DNA of 64,000 bases from UBA2336 sp964597075. GTDB taxonomy: Bacteria; Bacteroidota; Bacteroidia; Cytophagales; Cyclobacteriaceae. Positions within the stretch are counted from its first letter, which is position 1. The number at the start of each line of letters is the position of its first letter. Below are positions 18,158-28,500 of the stretch, in pieces. Under the pieces are notes generated by a model. It had not been told where the DNA came from. It saw nothing but the letters and a program-made list of their open reading frames with translations, and did not search any database. The stretch lies in assembly GCA_964597075.1 (NCBI GenBank), contig CAZQXC010000001.1, forward strand, positions 18,308 to 82,307, given 5' to 3'. The position numbers and the translations under genes were made by a program.

Positions 18158-18853
18158 TTAGTCCTTCTTCATCATTTTAGCCTCAATGGATTGTGTGGTG
18201 TGTGGCACAGCAATCAGGCGCTCTTTCGGAATTAATTTTCCGGTTACCGAGCAAATACCATACGTTCCATTCTTGATGCGCACCAACGCGTTTTCAAGAT
18301 TGGTGATGTACTTCTGTTGACGCGCAGCAAGCTGACTTAAATTTTCTTTCTCTGCAGTCTCTGCGCCATCTTCCAATACTTTTGTGTTTCCACCTGAGGT
18401 TGCGTCAGTTCCCTCATCGTTGTTACGATTAAGTGTTTCTTTCAGAATTTTATATTCACTACGAGCCTTATCAAGCTTTCCAAAAATCAACGCTTCAAAC
18501 TCTTTAAGCTCTTCTTCAGAGTAACGCGTTTTATCATCTGATACGGTTATCTTTTTTGCTGGTTTATGTGCGATCGGCCGCTGTGTTAGCGGAGGGAAAA
18601 AGGTAGGGTTAAGCATCACGGGCTTATCGACCGGCTTAGCAACCACAACCTTCTTGGGTGCGATTGCCTTTTTCTTAACAGGTTTTGCAAGTACTTTTTT
18701 GACGGCTTTCTTCGCTACCGGCTTAGCAGCTTTTTTAGGAGCTGGTTTTTTGGCTGCTTTTTTGGCTTTTGCAGGTGCTGCCTTCTTTGTTTTAGCTTTT
18801 GACTTAGCCGTTGATTTCTTAGCTGATTTGGCTGATTTCTTTGCTTTTGCCAT
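18158..18853 (-). CDS. TraR/DksA-family protein with histone H1-like N-terminal tail and no zinc site
   Basis: This 231-residue protein has a tail, about residues 1-85, made almost entirely of Lys, Ala, Pro, Ser and Val (AKKAAKKPAPKKAAKP), like histone H1 and bacterial HctA-type proteins. From about 105 it has the coiled-coil hairpin of DksA (RYSEEELKEFEALIFGKLDKA). The C-terminal block NGTYGICSVTGKLIPKERL aligns with the DksA zinc-finger region but has a single Cys in the whole protein, so no C4 zinc site can form. DksA proteins bind the RNA polymerase secondary channel; the tail suggests DNA or RNA contact. It is the first gene of the scpB-rluB operon. ATG at 18853. Confidence 0.9.
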   Translation of the reverse strand: MAKAKKSAKSAKKSTAKSKAKTKKAAPAKAKKAAKKPAPKKAAKPVAKKAVKKVLAKPVKKKAIAPKKVVVAKPVDKPVMLNPTFFPPLTQRPIAHKPAKKITVSDDKTRYSEEELKEFEALIFGKLDKARSEYKILKETLNRNNDEGTDATSGGNTKVLEDGAETAEKENLSQLAARQQKYITNLENALVRIKNGTYGICSVTGKLIPKERLIAVPHTTQSIEAKMMKKD

Positions 18854-18984
18854 AATTGTCCCTGTTTAAAAAGTTGCGTCCGCCAGGATGAAGCTCCGTT
18901 TCGGACGGGCAAAAATACAGGGTGGGGGGTAAAACAAAAAATATAGCAGGCTTTATTACCTAACGCCCTGTTTACCATGAGTTG

Positions 18985-21633
18985 TTAATTGCGTACAGCA
19001 ATCACAACACGCTTTCGGTACGTCTCTACTATCCCTGTATTATCGAACAATTCAAACCATACTAAATAAAATCCAGGGCTTGCTTTCGTGCCGTCATCGC
19101 GGTCGCCATCCCAGCGAAAAAATCCTTCTATCGCAAGCGTTTGGTTGTTGGCAAGCTGCTTTATCTCACGACCTTGTTGATCCAGAATTTTGATGTTGGC
19201 CACTCGTCCGCCTTGATCAAAGGTATACCGAATCTCCGTAAAATCAGGCTGACCGTATACTGGAACAAAAATTTCGGGCTCAATTTTCACTTCGCCCAAA
19301 ACCGTATTAACATTACCTGCATTTGAATTGGCATAGCCCGGTGTAGCAAAACCTTCTGTAGAGGCTGCAGATTTCCAATTGTTGGGATCCATGCTGTCAC
19401 CTTCAGGATAAATACGCTCCAGCGAAACACCCTCCTTGTCGCGCAGAAAAACAGAGTGATAACTTTGATTGTATTGAAAGTTATCGATGAGAACGTTTGA
19501 TTCGTTAAGCAGACTTGCAGAACCCTCGTTATCGGGAAAGGAGGGTAAAGCAGAAATATTAACCACATTCCCTTGTGAAGATTTTGGATAGTGCGAACGA
19601 ATCGTAGCTGCATCAGTTGTAAACGCCAGGATTTCTGATGGAGGCAACAACAAATCCTCCGTTGTAACGACTTTCAGATTGGTGGGTCCTCCGCTTTCAA
19701 AATTTCCAATCTGCCAGTTCTTTAGGTTTATAAACTTTTTCGACTGATTATGGATTTCAATAAAGTCAACGCCAAATGGTCGTGGGTTAAAAAGCAATTC
19801 ATTAATAATTACATCGCCTTGTTGTGCGTCCTCAGGAAAACCAAAACTCACCGACCTGAAATTTTCTTGTATCAGGTTTCCACTGCAATCGCGGATATTT
19901 GTAACGGTAACCGTATACGCTTGCTGGGGGGAAACTGGGTTGAGTAATTCTAAAAGAAATTCTCTCAAACCATTTGAAGCAAAAGAGAGTGAGACTATGC
20001 CAACAGCAGGTGAAATGGCAAAGTTTGACTCCGCAGGGAGAACTGATTCCAGTTTTTCGTTAAAACCAATTTTTAGTTGCGTGGGTGAGGTGGGAATGGC
20101 ATATACCAATTTCGGTCCTGTAAGATCAGGCTTTGATGCATTGACGGAATTTTCTTTTCCAGGAGTTCCTCCTGTAGGATTTTCCGAGGCCACCCAGTTT
20201 TCTTCTTCCGCGCATATATTGGCTATATCAATTAACTCTAATGTCCAACCACCTTGTCGTTTATCATCGTCTTTGTACCAGGCGTCTGTATAATCCACAT
20301 AATCAATCACTTCATTGCCCGAATCACGCAGTATCAGATTGTCGCCACTGTTATTCAGTGTTGGAAAATTTGAAACGCCAATAACTGATCCGAAAGCTGA
20401 GAATAAAGGAGCCGATGCATTTGGGGTAATAATAACAAAACTGCCCGGCTGCAAGATAAAGTTTGGTAACGTGGTGGTTGACGATGGATCGGAAAATTTC
20501 CACCCCGCCAGGTTAACCGGGTTGTTGCTGCGGTTGTATAACTCAACAAACTCAGCTTCCGGTAAACCAATAACCGGATTAGGGTCTGGAAACAATTCTG
20601 TAAAAATCACATCTTTAATTTGAATGGGCATGGGTTGAAAAAATAAAAAATCTGACGTAGCCAAGGTTATCGCATTACCCGCTACATCCTCCACATTAAC
20701 TACGGAAAGCTGGTTGGTAATACCGTTGGAGAAAGGATTGGCAAAGGTTAGCCGAACGGTTCGCTCATCAATCTGCCGAATAGCTGTTTGAGGCTGACCT
20801 ACTCCATTATCAACGGTATAGTTTGCTAGTGTTTGCGCTGTGGTCTGGTCGATTTTCTCATTAAAAAAAACATCCAGTGTATTTGCATTTAGTGCATGTA
20901 GCGAGAGAATTGTCGGTGGTTCGGTATCCTGAACAATATCGCCTGCATAAAAGTCATCGAAATAGTGTCGGTTAAAAAATGTGGCTGTGGACTGTATAAT
21001 GCGAATTCCAAAATAGTTTCCGGTAGAAAAGGTATTATCTGTAATGGAAGGTTCATCACTAAAATTATTCCCGGTGCCGGTATTGTCGTAAGCGAGCGTC
21101 CACCGGTTGGCCGCATCACGCACGACTTTAATCCGTAAGACATTATTTGAAAAGTTGGTTACACCATCTGTACCGTTGATAAGGATAGAGGCTATGCCGC
21201 CCGAGATTTTGTAAAGACTTACTTCGTCTGTGGTTCCTCCAATACGCACAAAATAGCCGTTGTTGCCTGGAGCGTTCAGGTTCTGGATGGCGGAAACCAG
21301 GTAAACGTCAACATAGTTGGCACCTGAGGTGTTAAACTGAAGATTAACAAAAAAATCCCATTGGGCTTCGGTTACTTTAGTGGACGGTGTAGATATCCAA
21401 AACGAAGAGCTTGCCAAGGAGGAGTTGGAACGAAGTTGGCCATTGTCGACTATCCAGTTGTTCGGGTTGTCCGGTGTCCAGACGGGGTTTTGGGTGTAGT
21501 CACCATCGGAAAAGTTGTCTGAAAACTGGGCGAAGCATACCTGGCTTACTGTTAAGACCGCAAAAAGAGCAAGTCTTTTAAACGTCAGCAATCGTGTGCA
21601 GGGCGCAAGAGGAATTTTATTCGTTACATCCAT
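18985..21633 (-). CDS. Secreted lamin-tail-domain protein with FlgD-like C-terminus
   Basis: This protein has 882 residues. It has a signal segment (LTFKRLALFAVLTVSQVCFAQ) and an N-terminal jelly-roll-like region to about 235. Two Ig-like Big_5 modules follow (NANTLDVFFNEKIDQ near 250 and SPTQLKIGFNEKLESV near 520). Two lamin-tail domains carry the motifs FTELFPDPNP...EFVELYNRS (about 345) and VIINELLFNPRPFGVDFIEI (about 615). The C-terminal FlgD-type fold contains IKILDQQGREIKQL and GDRDDGTKASPGFYLVWF. Such proteins are exported to the cell surface in Bacteroidota and may bind DNA or polysaccharide; I infer surface location. I chose the ATG at 21633 over a TTG six codons earlier. It is divergent from asd. 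Confidence 0.88.
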   Translation of the reverse strand: MDVTNKIPLAPCTRLLTFKRLALFAVLTVSQVCFAQFSDNFSDGDYTQNPVWTPDNPNNWIVDNGQLRSNSSLASSSFWISTPSTKVTEAQWDFFVNLQFNTSGANYVDVYLVSAIQNLNAPGNNGYFVRIGGTTDEVSLYKISGGIASILINGTDGVTNFSNNVLRIKVVRDAANRWTLAYDNTGTGNNFSDEPSITDNTFSTGNYFGIRIIQSTATFFNRHYFDDFYAGDIVQDTEPPTILSLHALNANTLDVFFNEKIDQTTAQTLANYTVDNGVGQPQTAIRQIDERTVRLTFANPFSNGITNQLSVVNVEDVAGNAITLATSDFLFFQPMPIQIKDVIFTELFPDPNPVIGLPEAEFVELYNRSNNPVNLAGWKFSDPSSTTTLPNFILQPGSFVIITPNASAPLFSAFGSVIGVSNFPTLNNSGDNLILRDSGNEVIDYVDYTDAWYKDDDKRQGGWTLELIDIANICAEEENWVASENPTGGTPGKENSVNASKPDLTGPKLVYAIPTSPTQLKIGFNEKLESVLPAESNFAISPAVGIVSLSFASNGLREFLLELLNPVSPQQAYTVTVTNIRDCSGNLIQENFRSVSFGFPEDAQQGDVIINELLFNPRPFGVDFIEIHNQSKKFINLKNWQIGNFESGGPTNLKVVTTEDLLLPPSEILAFTTDAATIRSHYPKSSQGNVVNISALPSFPDNEGSASLLNESNVLIDNFQYNQSYHSVFLRDKEGVSLERIYPEGDSMDPNNWKSAASTEGFATPGYANSNAGNVNTVLGEVKIEPEIFVPVYGQPDFTEIRYTFDQGGRVANIKILDQQGREIKQLANNQTLAIEGFFRWDGDRDDGTKASPGFYLVWFELFDNTGIVETYRKRVVIAVRN

Positions 21634-21657
21634 AGTTATGCCTGTAATCAAAAATAC

Positions 21658-21665
21658 TATTTTTG
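21658..21665 (+). promoter_or_regulatory. Candidate -7 element of asd promoter
   Basis: TATTTTTG matches TAnnTTTG exactly and lies 54 bases upstream of the asd ATG, in the gap to the divergent lamin-tail gene. The only -33 candidate, TATG at 21637-21640 with a 17-base spacer, is imperfect. Confidence 0.35.
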
Positions 21666-21719
21666 CGCGTCCGTTCCGGAATGGGAACGAAGTTTGGTTT
21701 TAAACAATTTAACAATAAA

Positions 21720-22712
21720 ATGAAGTTAGCTATTGTGGGGGCCACCGGATTGGTTGGTCAGGAAATTTTAAAAGTAATTGAAGAAAGAAGCTTTCCGTTT
21801 GACGAATTGTACTTAGTGGCCTCAGCCAAGTCCGTTGGCCAAAGTACGACCTTTAAAGACAAGGAGTATATCATCAAAAGCATTGAAGAGGCTTGTAAGT
21901 TAGCACCTGATATGGCCATTTTTTCAGCAGGTGGAGGCACTTCGCTTGAGTGGGCTCCTCGTTTTGCCGAAATGGGCAGCATCGTTATCGATAATTCTTC
22001 TGCCTGGCGCATGGATCCAACTAAAAAGTTAATTGTACCGGAGATTAACGGACAGGAGCTAACCGCAGACGATCGTATTATCGCCAACCCGAATTGTTCC
22101 ACCATTCAAATGGTAATGGCACTGGCTCCTTTACATGCCAAATACAAACTAAAGCGTATTGTTGTTTCCACCTATCAATCCGTAACCGGAACGGGAAAGG
22201 ATGCGGTACAGCAACTTCAAAATGAACGGGCTGGTGTTGAAGGTCATAAAGTGTATCCACACAATATTGATATGAATGCTTTGCCACACATCGATATGTT
22301 TTTGGATAATGGTTACACCAAAGAAGAAATGAAAATGGTAAGCGAAACCCGTAAAATTCTGGGTAATCAAACCATTGGCATTACCTCAACTACTGTGCGC
22401 GTACCAACCCTTGGTGGTCACGCTGAAGCTGTGAACGCAGAGTTTCATCATGACTTCACCTGCAGCGAGGCGCGTTCTATCTTAGCCAATACACCCGGTA
22501 TTATAGTGCAGGATGATCCGAAGAACAATGTTTACCCAATGCCGGTGAACGCTCAAGGCCGTGATGAGGTCTTTGTTGGCCGGATTCGCAGAGATGAATC
22601 ACAGCCAAACACACTAAACCTGTGGATTGTTGCCGATAATCTTCGCAAGGGCGCGGCAACCAATGCCGTTCAAATTGCTGAGTTTATGCTGGAGAAGAGT
22701 TTGGTATACTGA
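21720..22712 (+). CDS. asd: Aspartate-semialdehyde dehydrogenase
   Basis: This 330-residue enzyme reduces L-aspartyl phosphate to L-aspartate semialdehyde with NADPH, the branch point to lysine/diaminopimelate, threonine and methionine. The N-terminal Rossmann motif is VGATGLVGQEILKV. The active-site Cys lies in ANPNCSTIQMVMAL at about 126-139 and the catalytic His in GGHAEAVNAEF at about 235. Length and layout are standard for the bacterial family. ATG at 21720 directly precedes the Rossmann strand (MKLAIVGATG), whereas the upstream in-frame extension has no conserved character. It is transcribed alone and ends at a bidirectional terminator. Confidence 0.96.
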   Translation: MKLAIVGATGLVGQEILKVIEERSFPFDELYLVASAKSVGQSTTFKDKEYIIKSIEEACKLAPDMAIFSAGGGTSLEWAPRFAEMGSIVIDNSSAWRMDPTKKLIVPEINGQELTADDRIIANPNCSTIQMVMALAPLHAKYKLKRIVVSTYQSVTGTGKDAVQQLQNERAGVEGHKVYPHNIDMNALPHIDMFLDNGYTKEEMKMVSETRKILGNQTIGITSTTVRVPTLGGHAEAVNAEFHHDFTCSEARSILANTPGIIVQDDPKNNVYPMPVNAQGRDEVFVGRIRRDESQPNTLNLWIVADNLRKGAATNAVQIAEFMLEKSLVY

Positions 22713-22736
22713 CTAGAATTATAATGGAGGTTTTGT

Positions 22737-22768
22737 AAGCCGGGTTTATGTTCCGGCTTTTATTTTTT
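22737..22768. terminator. Bidirectional terminator between asd and the BaiN-like gene
   Basis: AAGCCGG (22737-22743) pairs with CCGGCTT (22753-22759) around a 9-base loop, followed by TTATTTTTT on the plus strand. It sits 24 bases after the asd stop and overlaps the end of the convergent flavoprotein gene. Confidence 0.7.
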
Positions 22769-23981
22769 CAGCTATGTGCTTTGCCGCAGTCCACGCTGTG
22801 GTCCAGGCCGATTGAAAATTAAAGCCCCCGGTTTCACCATCAATGTTCAGCACTTCGCCTGCGAAATGCAGATTGGGGATTAGTCTGCTCTCCATTGTTT
22901 CTAAATTAATTTCATTCAGATCAACCCCTCCACAGGTTACAAACTCTTCTTTGAAGGTTGTTTTGCCACGCATCTGAAACGGACATCGGATCAATAGTTC
23001 AATTAATTTATTGAGGTTTCGTTTGCTGAGTTCTCCCCAAATCTTCTCGTTTTCGATCTCAGCCTCCGCGCAAAGTTTAATCCATAATCGTTGAGGAAGT
23101 TGAAACAATGGATTACCAAATACGCTGAGTTTGGGTCTTGCTTGCTTGATCAACAGAAGTTCTTCGCGAATATCTTCCTCCTTCCTGTTGCCGACCCAAC
23201 TCACCAATGCAATGAACTCATAATTCACCTGGTGAAGCCACTCGGCAGCCCACGCTGAAAGCTTGATAACTGCAGGGCCGCTTAGTCCCCAGTGGGTGAT
23301 TAGCACGGGGCCGTCCTGAAAAAATTTTGTCCCGGCAATGCGAACAACGCCCCGATCAACGGCTACGCCCATTAATTCTGCAAAACGCTTTGCTGAATCA
23401 TTGAAAGTAAATAATGAGGGAACCAGGGGAGTAATGGTGTGACCTGTTTCTTCTATCCAACTATAGGCACTTCGCTGGGGATGTCCGCCCATCGCGACTA
23501 ACACATTCTTAACGCTTAGTACACGACCAAGGTTGGTGCTTATTTTTAAACCTTCGTTTACCCTTTCAATTTTAGTAACGGCCTCATTTAGTTTAATCTC
23601 AATGTTATAACGCTTTGCTTGCTCCAAAAAACAATCGATAATGGTTTGCGAAGAATTGGTTGAAGGAAACATGCGGCCATCCGCCTCTACGTTTATTGTA
23701 ATACCCCTGCTCTCAAACCAGTTCACAACATCTTTAGCCTGAAATTTTTGAAAAAGTGCCCGCAGTACTTTTTCGCCTCTTGGATAGTGTTGTGCCAATG
23801 CTTTTGCATTGAATTCGTGATGCGTAACATTACAGCGACCTCCACCAGAAACCTTTACTTTCGAGAGCAGTTTTCCGGATTTTTCAAGGATCGTAATTTT
23901 TAAGCCCGGAAATCGCTCCGCAGCTTGAATCGCCCCAAAGAAACCGGCCGCACCGCCACCCACTACGAGTAAATCATACAT
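22746..23981 (-). CDS. FAD-dependent oxidoreductase of the HI0933/BaiN family
   Basis: This 411-residue flavoprotein has an N-terminal FAD-binding motif VVGGGAAGFFGAIQAAE, the family motif VSGGGRCNVTH at about 44-54, and a C-terminal FAD contact INGETGGFNFQSAWTTAWTA-like block (here IDGETGGFNFQSA at about 378). HI0933-family members are widespread. One member, BaiN, reduces bile-acid intermediates, and another relative is an NADH-dependent flavin reductase; the physiological substrate here is unknown. Start is the ATG at 23981. The gene is single, divergent from the methyltransferase at 24070 with an 88-base gap. Confidence 0.92.
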   Translation of the reverse strand: MYDLLVVGGGAAGFFGAIQAAERFPGLKITILEKSGKLLSKVKVSGGGRCNVTHHEFNAKALAQHYPRGEKVLRALFQKFQAKDVVNWFESRGITINVEADGRMFPSTNSSQTIIDCFLEQAKRYNIEIKLNEAVTKIERVNEGLKISTNLGRVLSVKNVLVAMGGHPQRSAYSWIEETGHTITPLVPSLFTFNDSAKRFAELMGVAVDRGVVRIAGTKFFQDGPVLITHWGLSGPAVIKLSAWAAEWLHQVNYEFIALVSWVGNRKEEDIREELLLIKQARPKLSVFGNPLFQLPQRLWIKLCAEAEIENEKIWGELSKRNLNKLIELLIRCPFQMRGKTTFKEEFVTCGGVDLNEINLETMESRLIPNLHFAGEVLNIDGETGGFNFQSAWTTAWTAAKHIAEKIKAGT

Positions 23982-24069
23982 AATTGTGCAAAATACAAAT
24001 CATAGGATTTAGCTATCAGATACTTGCTAACTTTCCGGCAGGTTTTTATTCATCAACCTTTTTCTGCTC

Positions 24070-25287
24070 ATGAGTTCCGGAAATTTACCAGGCCTGATAA
24101 CTTCTGAACCTATTCAGCGTTTTATTGGCGAGCATGAGAAAGACGATGAGCGAAAATTAGTTCTTGCCCGCAAATCGGTGATGGGTGTGCCTGCGTCCGT
24201 TATTGCGGAACAAATACAAGGAAGAAGAAAGGCCCGGGAAAAACTTCTAACGTGGTATCAAACCGCTGGAATAGTTTATCCGCCAGCTATTAGCATGGAG
24301 CAATGTTCTTCTGAATACACAGCACGTTACAAAACAATTATCCTTCAAAAGGCGCTTGGCAATAGTCTTGCTTCCTGTGCCGATCTTACCGGTGGCTATG
24401 GCGTTGACACTTTTTTCTTTAGCAGGATTTGTAACCGTGTTCACTATGTGGAGTCCGATCCGAATCTGGTGACGCTTGCTAAGCATAATCATGAAAAACT
24501 TGGTTCAAAAAATATTTCTCACCACACCGCATTGGCCGAAATTTTTCTTGAGAGCTCTGTCGATAGATTTGATTTTATCTACATAGATCCTTCCAGACGA
24601 AATAAATCAAACAAAAAGGTTTTTACGTTTTCTGACTGCGAGCCCAATGTGACGTTGCTTATTGAAAAGTTGTTTGACAAAACTGATTGTCTGCTTATTA
24701 AAGCATCTCCGCTTATTGATCTGCTCCAGGGCCAACATAATCTTCGGCACGTGCAGGACATCTATGTTGTGTCTTTGAATAATGAATGTAAAGAGGTTTT
24801 GTTTTTATGTTCTGCTGAAACTATAAGTGAGCCAAGCATTCACACAGTTAATATACTGGAAAACACAAGCGATGTATTCTCCTTCACAAGAGCCGAAGAA
24901 AAAAATGCTGAGGCCCCATTGTCTGAACCTTCAATCTATATCTATGAGCCAAATGCCTCCATTCTTAAGGCAGGCGCCTTCAAATTGGTAGCAACACGGT
25001 TTGGTTTGAGTAAACTTCATAGAAACACCCACCTTTACACGAGCCCGGTATTAATACAGAATTTTCCGGGAAGGATCTTTAAAATCATTGCAATTGTAAA
25101 ACCTGAACCCGTGCAGGTAAAAGCAATTTGCGTTGATGGTAAGGCTAACGTTATTACCCGGAACTATCCGCTCGCAGCAGCAGAACTTAAGAAAAAACTA
25201 AAATTAAAAGACGGTGGGGATAAATTCCTGATTGGATTTACAGCCAAAGAGAATAAGTACACCGTTGTGGCAGATCGGGTGAAATAA
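24070..25287 (+). CDS. Class I SAM-dependent methyltransferase with THUMP-like C-terminal domain
   Basis: This 405-residue protein has an N-terminal helical region. The Rossmann SAM-binding motif is DLTGGYGVDTFFFSR at about 117-131 with acidic loop VESDPN at about 139. The motif IV equivalent YIDPSRRNKSNKKVF at about 178 resembles the DPP(R) motif of nucleic-acid methyltransferases. The C-terminal part (from about 310, GRIFKIIAIVKPEPVQVKA) corresponds to the THUMP-like domain that Pfam describes in this family. An RNA substrate is plausible but not shown. ATG at 24070. It converges on a 63-residue membrane protein gene, 8 bases apart. Confidence 0.9.
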   Translation: MSSGNLPGLITSEPIQRFIGEHEKDDERKLVLARKSVMGVPASVIAEQIQGRRKAREKLLTWYQTAGIVYPPAISMEQCSSEYTARYKTIILQKALGNSLASCADLTGGYGVDTFFFSRICNRVHYVESDPNLVTLAKHNHEKLGSKNISHHTALAEIFLESSVDRFDFIYIDPSRRNKSNKKVFTFSDCEPNVTLLIEKLFDKTDCLLIKASPLIDLLQGQHNLRHVQDIYVVSLNNECKEVLFLCSAETISEPSIHTVNILENTSDVFSFTRAEEKNAEAPLSEPSIYIYEPNASILKAGAFKLVATRFGLSKLHRNTHLYTSPVLIQNFPGRIFKIIAIVKPEPVQVKAICVDGKANVITRNYPLAAAELKKKLKLKDGGDKFLIGFTAKENKYTVVADRVK

Positions 25288-25295
25288 TGAAGCCC

Positions 25296-25487
25296 CTATT
25301 CAAGAAAAAGCAGCAAAAGGTAAATCACGTAACTGATCAGGGTTAGACTTCCGTATAGCCTAATGACTTTTCTGCGATTCTGTACATCTTCCCACCACAG
25401 AAGTAGCCAGGGCTTAAACAAACCGGCCACCATGAATAACAGTCCGGTCAAACTCAGTAGCAATAAAAAGAGTCGAACATTGTCCAT
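25296..25487 (-). CDS. Small two-helix membrane protein
   Basis: This 63-residue protein has two hydrophobic helices, at about 5-30 (LFLLLLSLTGLLFMVAGLFKPWLLLWW) and 46-62 (LTLISYVIYLLLLFLE), linked by a basic loop VQNRRKVIRLYG. Similar short proteins are common in Bacteroidota and have no assigned function. ATG at 25487. It lies head to head with mfd, about 86 bases upstream of the mfd start I favour. Confidence 0.7.
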   Translation of the reverse strand: MDNVRLFLLLLSLTGLLFMVAGLFKPWLLLWWEDVQNRRKVIRLYGSLTLISYVIYLLLLFLE

Positions 25488-25573
25488 TTACTAAAAGTAA
25501 GAAAATTAACATCGCTTTTTTGAAGGAAAGGGTCTTCAACAGTACATTTGCGCCTCGCTTTAAGAGGCACGAT

Positions 25574-28500
25574 TTGAAGGCGAATGAATTTTTGGATCTG
25601 TACTGCGCGGATGGTCTGGTAAAAACCGTAGCCGCAGGAATAGCTGCGCCCAATCACCAACACCTTCGAATTAAGGGATTATCCGGCAGCCTGGATGCTG
25701 TATTGGTATCCTCATCTTTTACCCTTCACCCACAGAATTATCTCGTTGTTTTACAGGACCGGGAGGAGGCTGCCTATTTCCAAAACGACCTTCAAAATTT
25801 GTTGGGCTGTGAAATCCTGTTGTTTCCCATGTCATACAAACGTCCGTACGAGTTTGATGAGACGGAGAATGCTAATATTTTAATGCGAACCGAAGTGCTC
25901 AATGCACTGGCAGCCAAAACCACCCCGCAACTTATTGTTACCTATCCGGAGGCACTGTCAGAGAAGGTGATCAGCAAACGATCGCTTACATCGAACACAT
26001 TCTCCATAAATGCCGGTGAGCAACTCAATATTTCCTTTTTGGAAGAATTCATGCACAGCTACGATTTTGAAAAAACAGATTTTGTGTATGAGGCCGGACA
26101 GTTTGCAGTTAGGGGTGGAATTATCGACATCTTTTCTTTCGCCCATGAACTTCCCTACCGGATTGAACTTTTTGGCGATGAAGTGGACAGCATTCGATCC
26201 TTTGATCCCGGATCACAACTTTCCGTTGAAACCGTTACATCCATAAATATCATCCCCGATGTTCAAACCCGACTAATGCACGAAGAGCGGCAATCGCTTT
26301 TTGAATTTGTGTCTCCGGAAACCCGGATATGGTTTAAGGACGTTCAGTTAACAGCTGATGTTATTCAGAAGTCGTTCGAAAAGGTGAGTGAGTCCTTTAA
26401 TCGGATTGTTAACTCGAGTAACACGCAGGTGGTATTAAGTCCCGAAAAACTTTTTGATGATCGAGTTACTTTTCTGCAATTAACTTCGAATTTCACACAA
26501 ATTGAATTTGGTAATCGATTCTTGCTCAGTAATCCTATAACATATGAATGGCCTTCAGCTGCACAGCCATCATTTAATAAAGATTTTGAGCTGCTCGCCA
26601 ACAACCTTGTTGAATATCAAACGCAAGGTTATATCAATTTAATTGCAGCTGATGTTCCAAAACAAATCGACCGCCTGCGCGGAATTTTTGAAGAGATTCA
26701 TCCTGAGCTACATTTTACAGGATTAGAGTTTTCACTTCGGCAGGGCTTTGTTGATCAAACATTAAAAGTTCTTTGTTACACCGATCACCAGATCTTTGAA
26801 CGCTTCCACCGCTACCGGGCGCGCGAAAAATTTTCGCGCTCTAAAGCACTTACGCTTCGTGAATTACAAACCCTGCAGCCCGGTGATTTTGTTACACACA
26901 TTGATTATGGAATAGGAAAATTTGCCGGACTCGAAAAAAAAGAAGTTAATGGACATGAACAAGAGGCCATTCGCCTGGTCTATCGTGATGATGATATGTT
27001 ATATGTAAGCATACATGCCCTTCACAAAATATCGAAGTACTCAGGTAAGGATGGCGCACCACCAAGTATCAGCAAGCTCGGATCCCAGGAGTGGGAAACG
27101 AAGAAATCGAAAGCTAAAAAGCGCGTAAAAGACATTGCCAAAGAGCTTATTGAATTATACTCGAAGCGTAAAGGCGCACCGGGCTATGCCTTTTCGCCCG
27201 ATAGTTACTTGCAGGCTGAGCTCGAGTCCTCTTTTCTTTATGACGACACCCCTGATCAGGCAAAAGCAACTGAAGATGTAAAACATGATATGGAACAGCC
27301 TCATCCCATGGACCGGTTGGTTTGTGGTGATGTTGGTTTTGGAAAAACTGAAGTGGCCGTACGTGCCGCGTTTAAAACAGCCACCGAAGGAAAGCAGGTT
27401 GCTGTGTTGGTGCCCACCACCATTTTAGCTATGCAACATTTCCGGACCTTTAAAGAGAGACTTGGTAACTTTCCCGTTGTTATTGAATACATCTCCAGGT
27501 TCCGGTCAGATAAGGAAATTAAAAAAATTGTTAAACAGGTTGCCGAAGGAACAGTAGATATTCTGATTGGCACGCACCGCATTGTTAGCAAAGATGTGCT
27601 CTTCAAGAATCTTGGCTTGTTGATCGTTGATGAAGAGCAAAAGTTTGGCGTTAAGGTGAAAGACCGTTTAAAAGAGATCAAACATAATGTAGATGTGCTC
27701 ACCCTTACCGCCACACCTATTCCCCGTACTCTTCATTTTTCACTAATGGGTGCGCGCGATTTGAGCATTATTGCAACTCCTCCTCCCAACCGTCAACCCG
27801 TAACTACAGAGTTGCATGCCTTTAATGAAACCATAATTCGTGATGCGGTAAGCTTTGAGTTGCGAAGGGGTGGTCAGGTATTTTTTGTACACAACCGCGT
27901 AAATGACATTGAAGAGGTTGCTAACATCATTTATAAATTAGTACCCGATGCCCGTATCGGAATTGCTCATGGCCAAATGGATGGGGACAAGCTGGAGAAG
28001 GCAATGGTTAAGTTTATTGATAGAGAGTATGATGTGCTGGTGTCCACCAACATCATTGAATCTGGTCTAGACATCCCGAATGCAAACACTATCATAATTA
28101 ATCAGGCACACATGTTTGGCTTATCCGATCTTCACCAAATGCGTGGTCGGGTGGGTAGGTCAAACAAAAAAGCATTTTGCTATTTATTAACCCCTCCGGC
28201 TTCGTTACTTACCGCTGATTCACGCAAGCGCCTTGCATCACTTGAAGAATTTTCTGATTTAGGGGATGGGTTTAAAGTGGCCATGCGTGATCTGGATATT
28301 CGTGGTGCCGGAAATTTGTTGGGCGCAGAACAAAGCGGCTACATTAATGATCTGGGGTTTGAGACGTATCATAAAATACTGGATGATGCCATCCAGGAAT
28401 TGAAGGAAACGGATTTCAAAGAGTTGTTTGCCGGAGAGTTGGCCGAAAAAGCAAAACTCATTGTACAGGATTGTATTATTGAAACTGACCTTGAGATACT

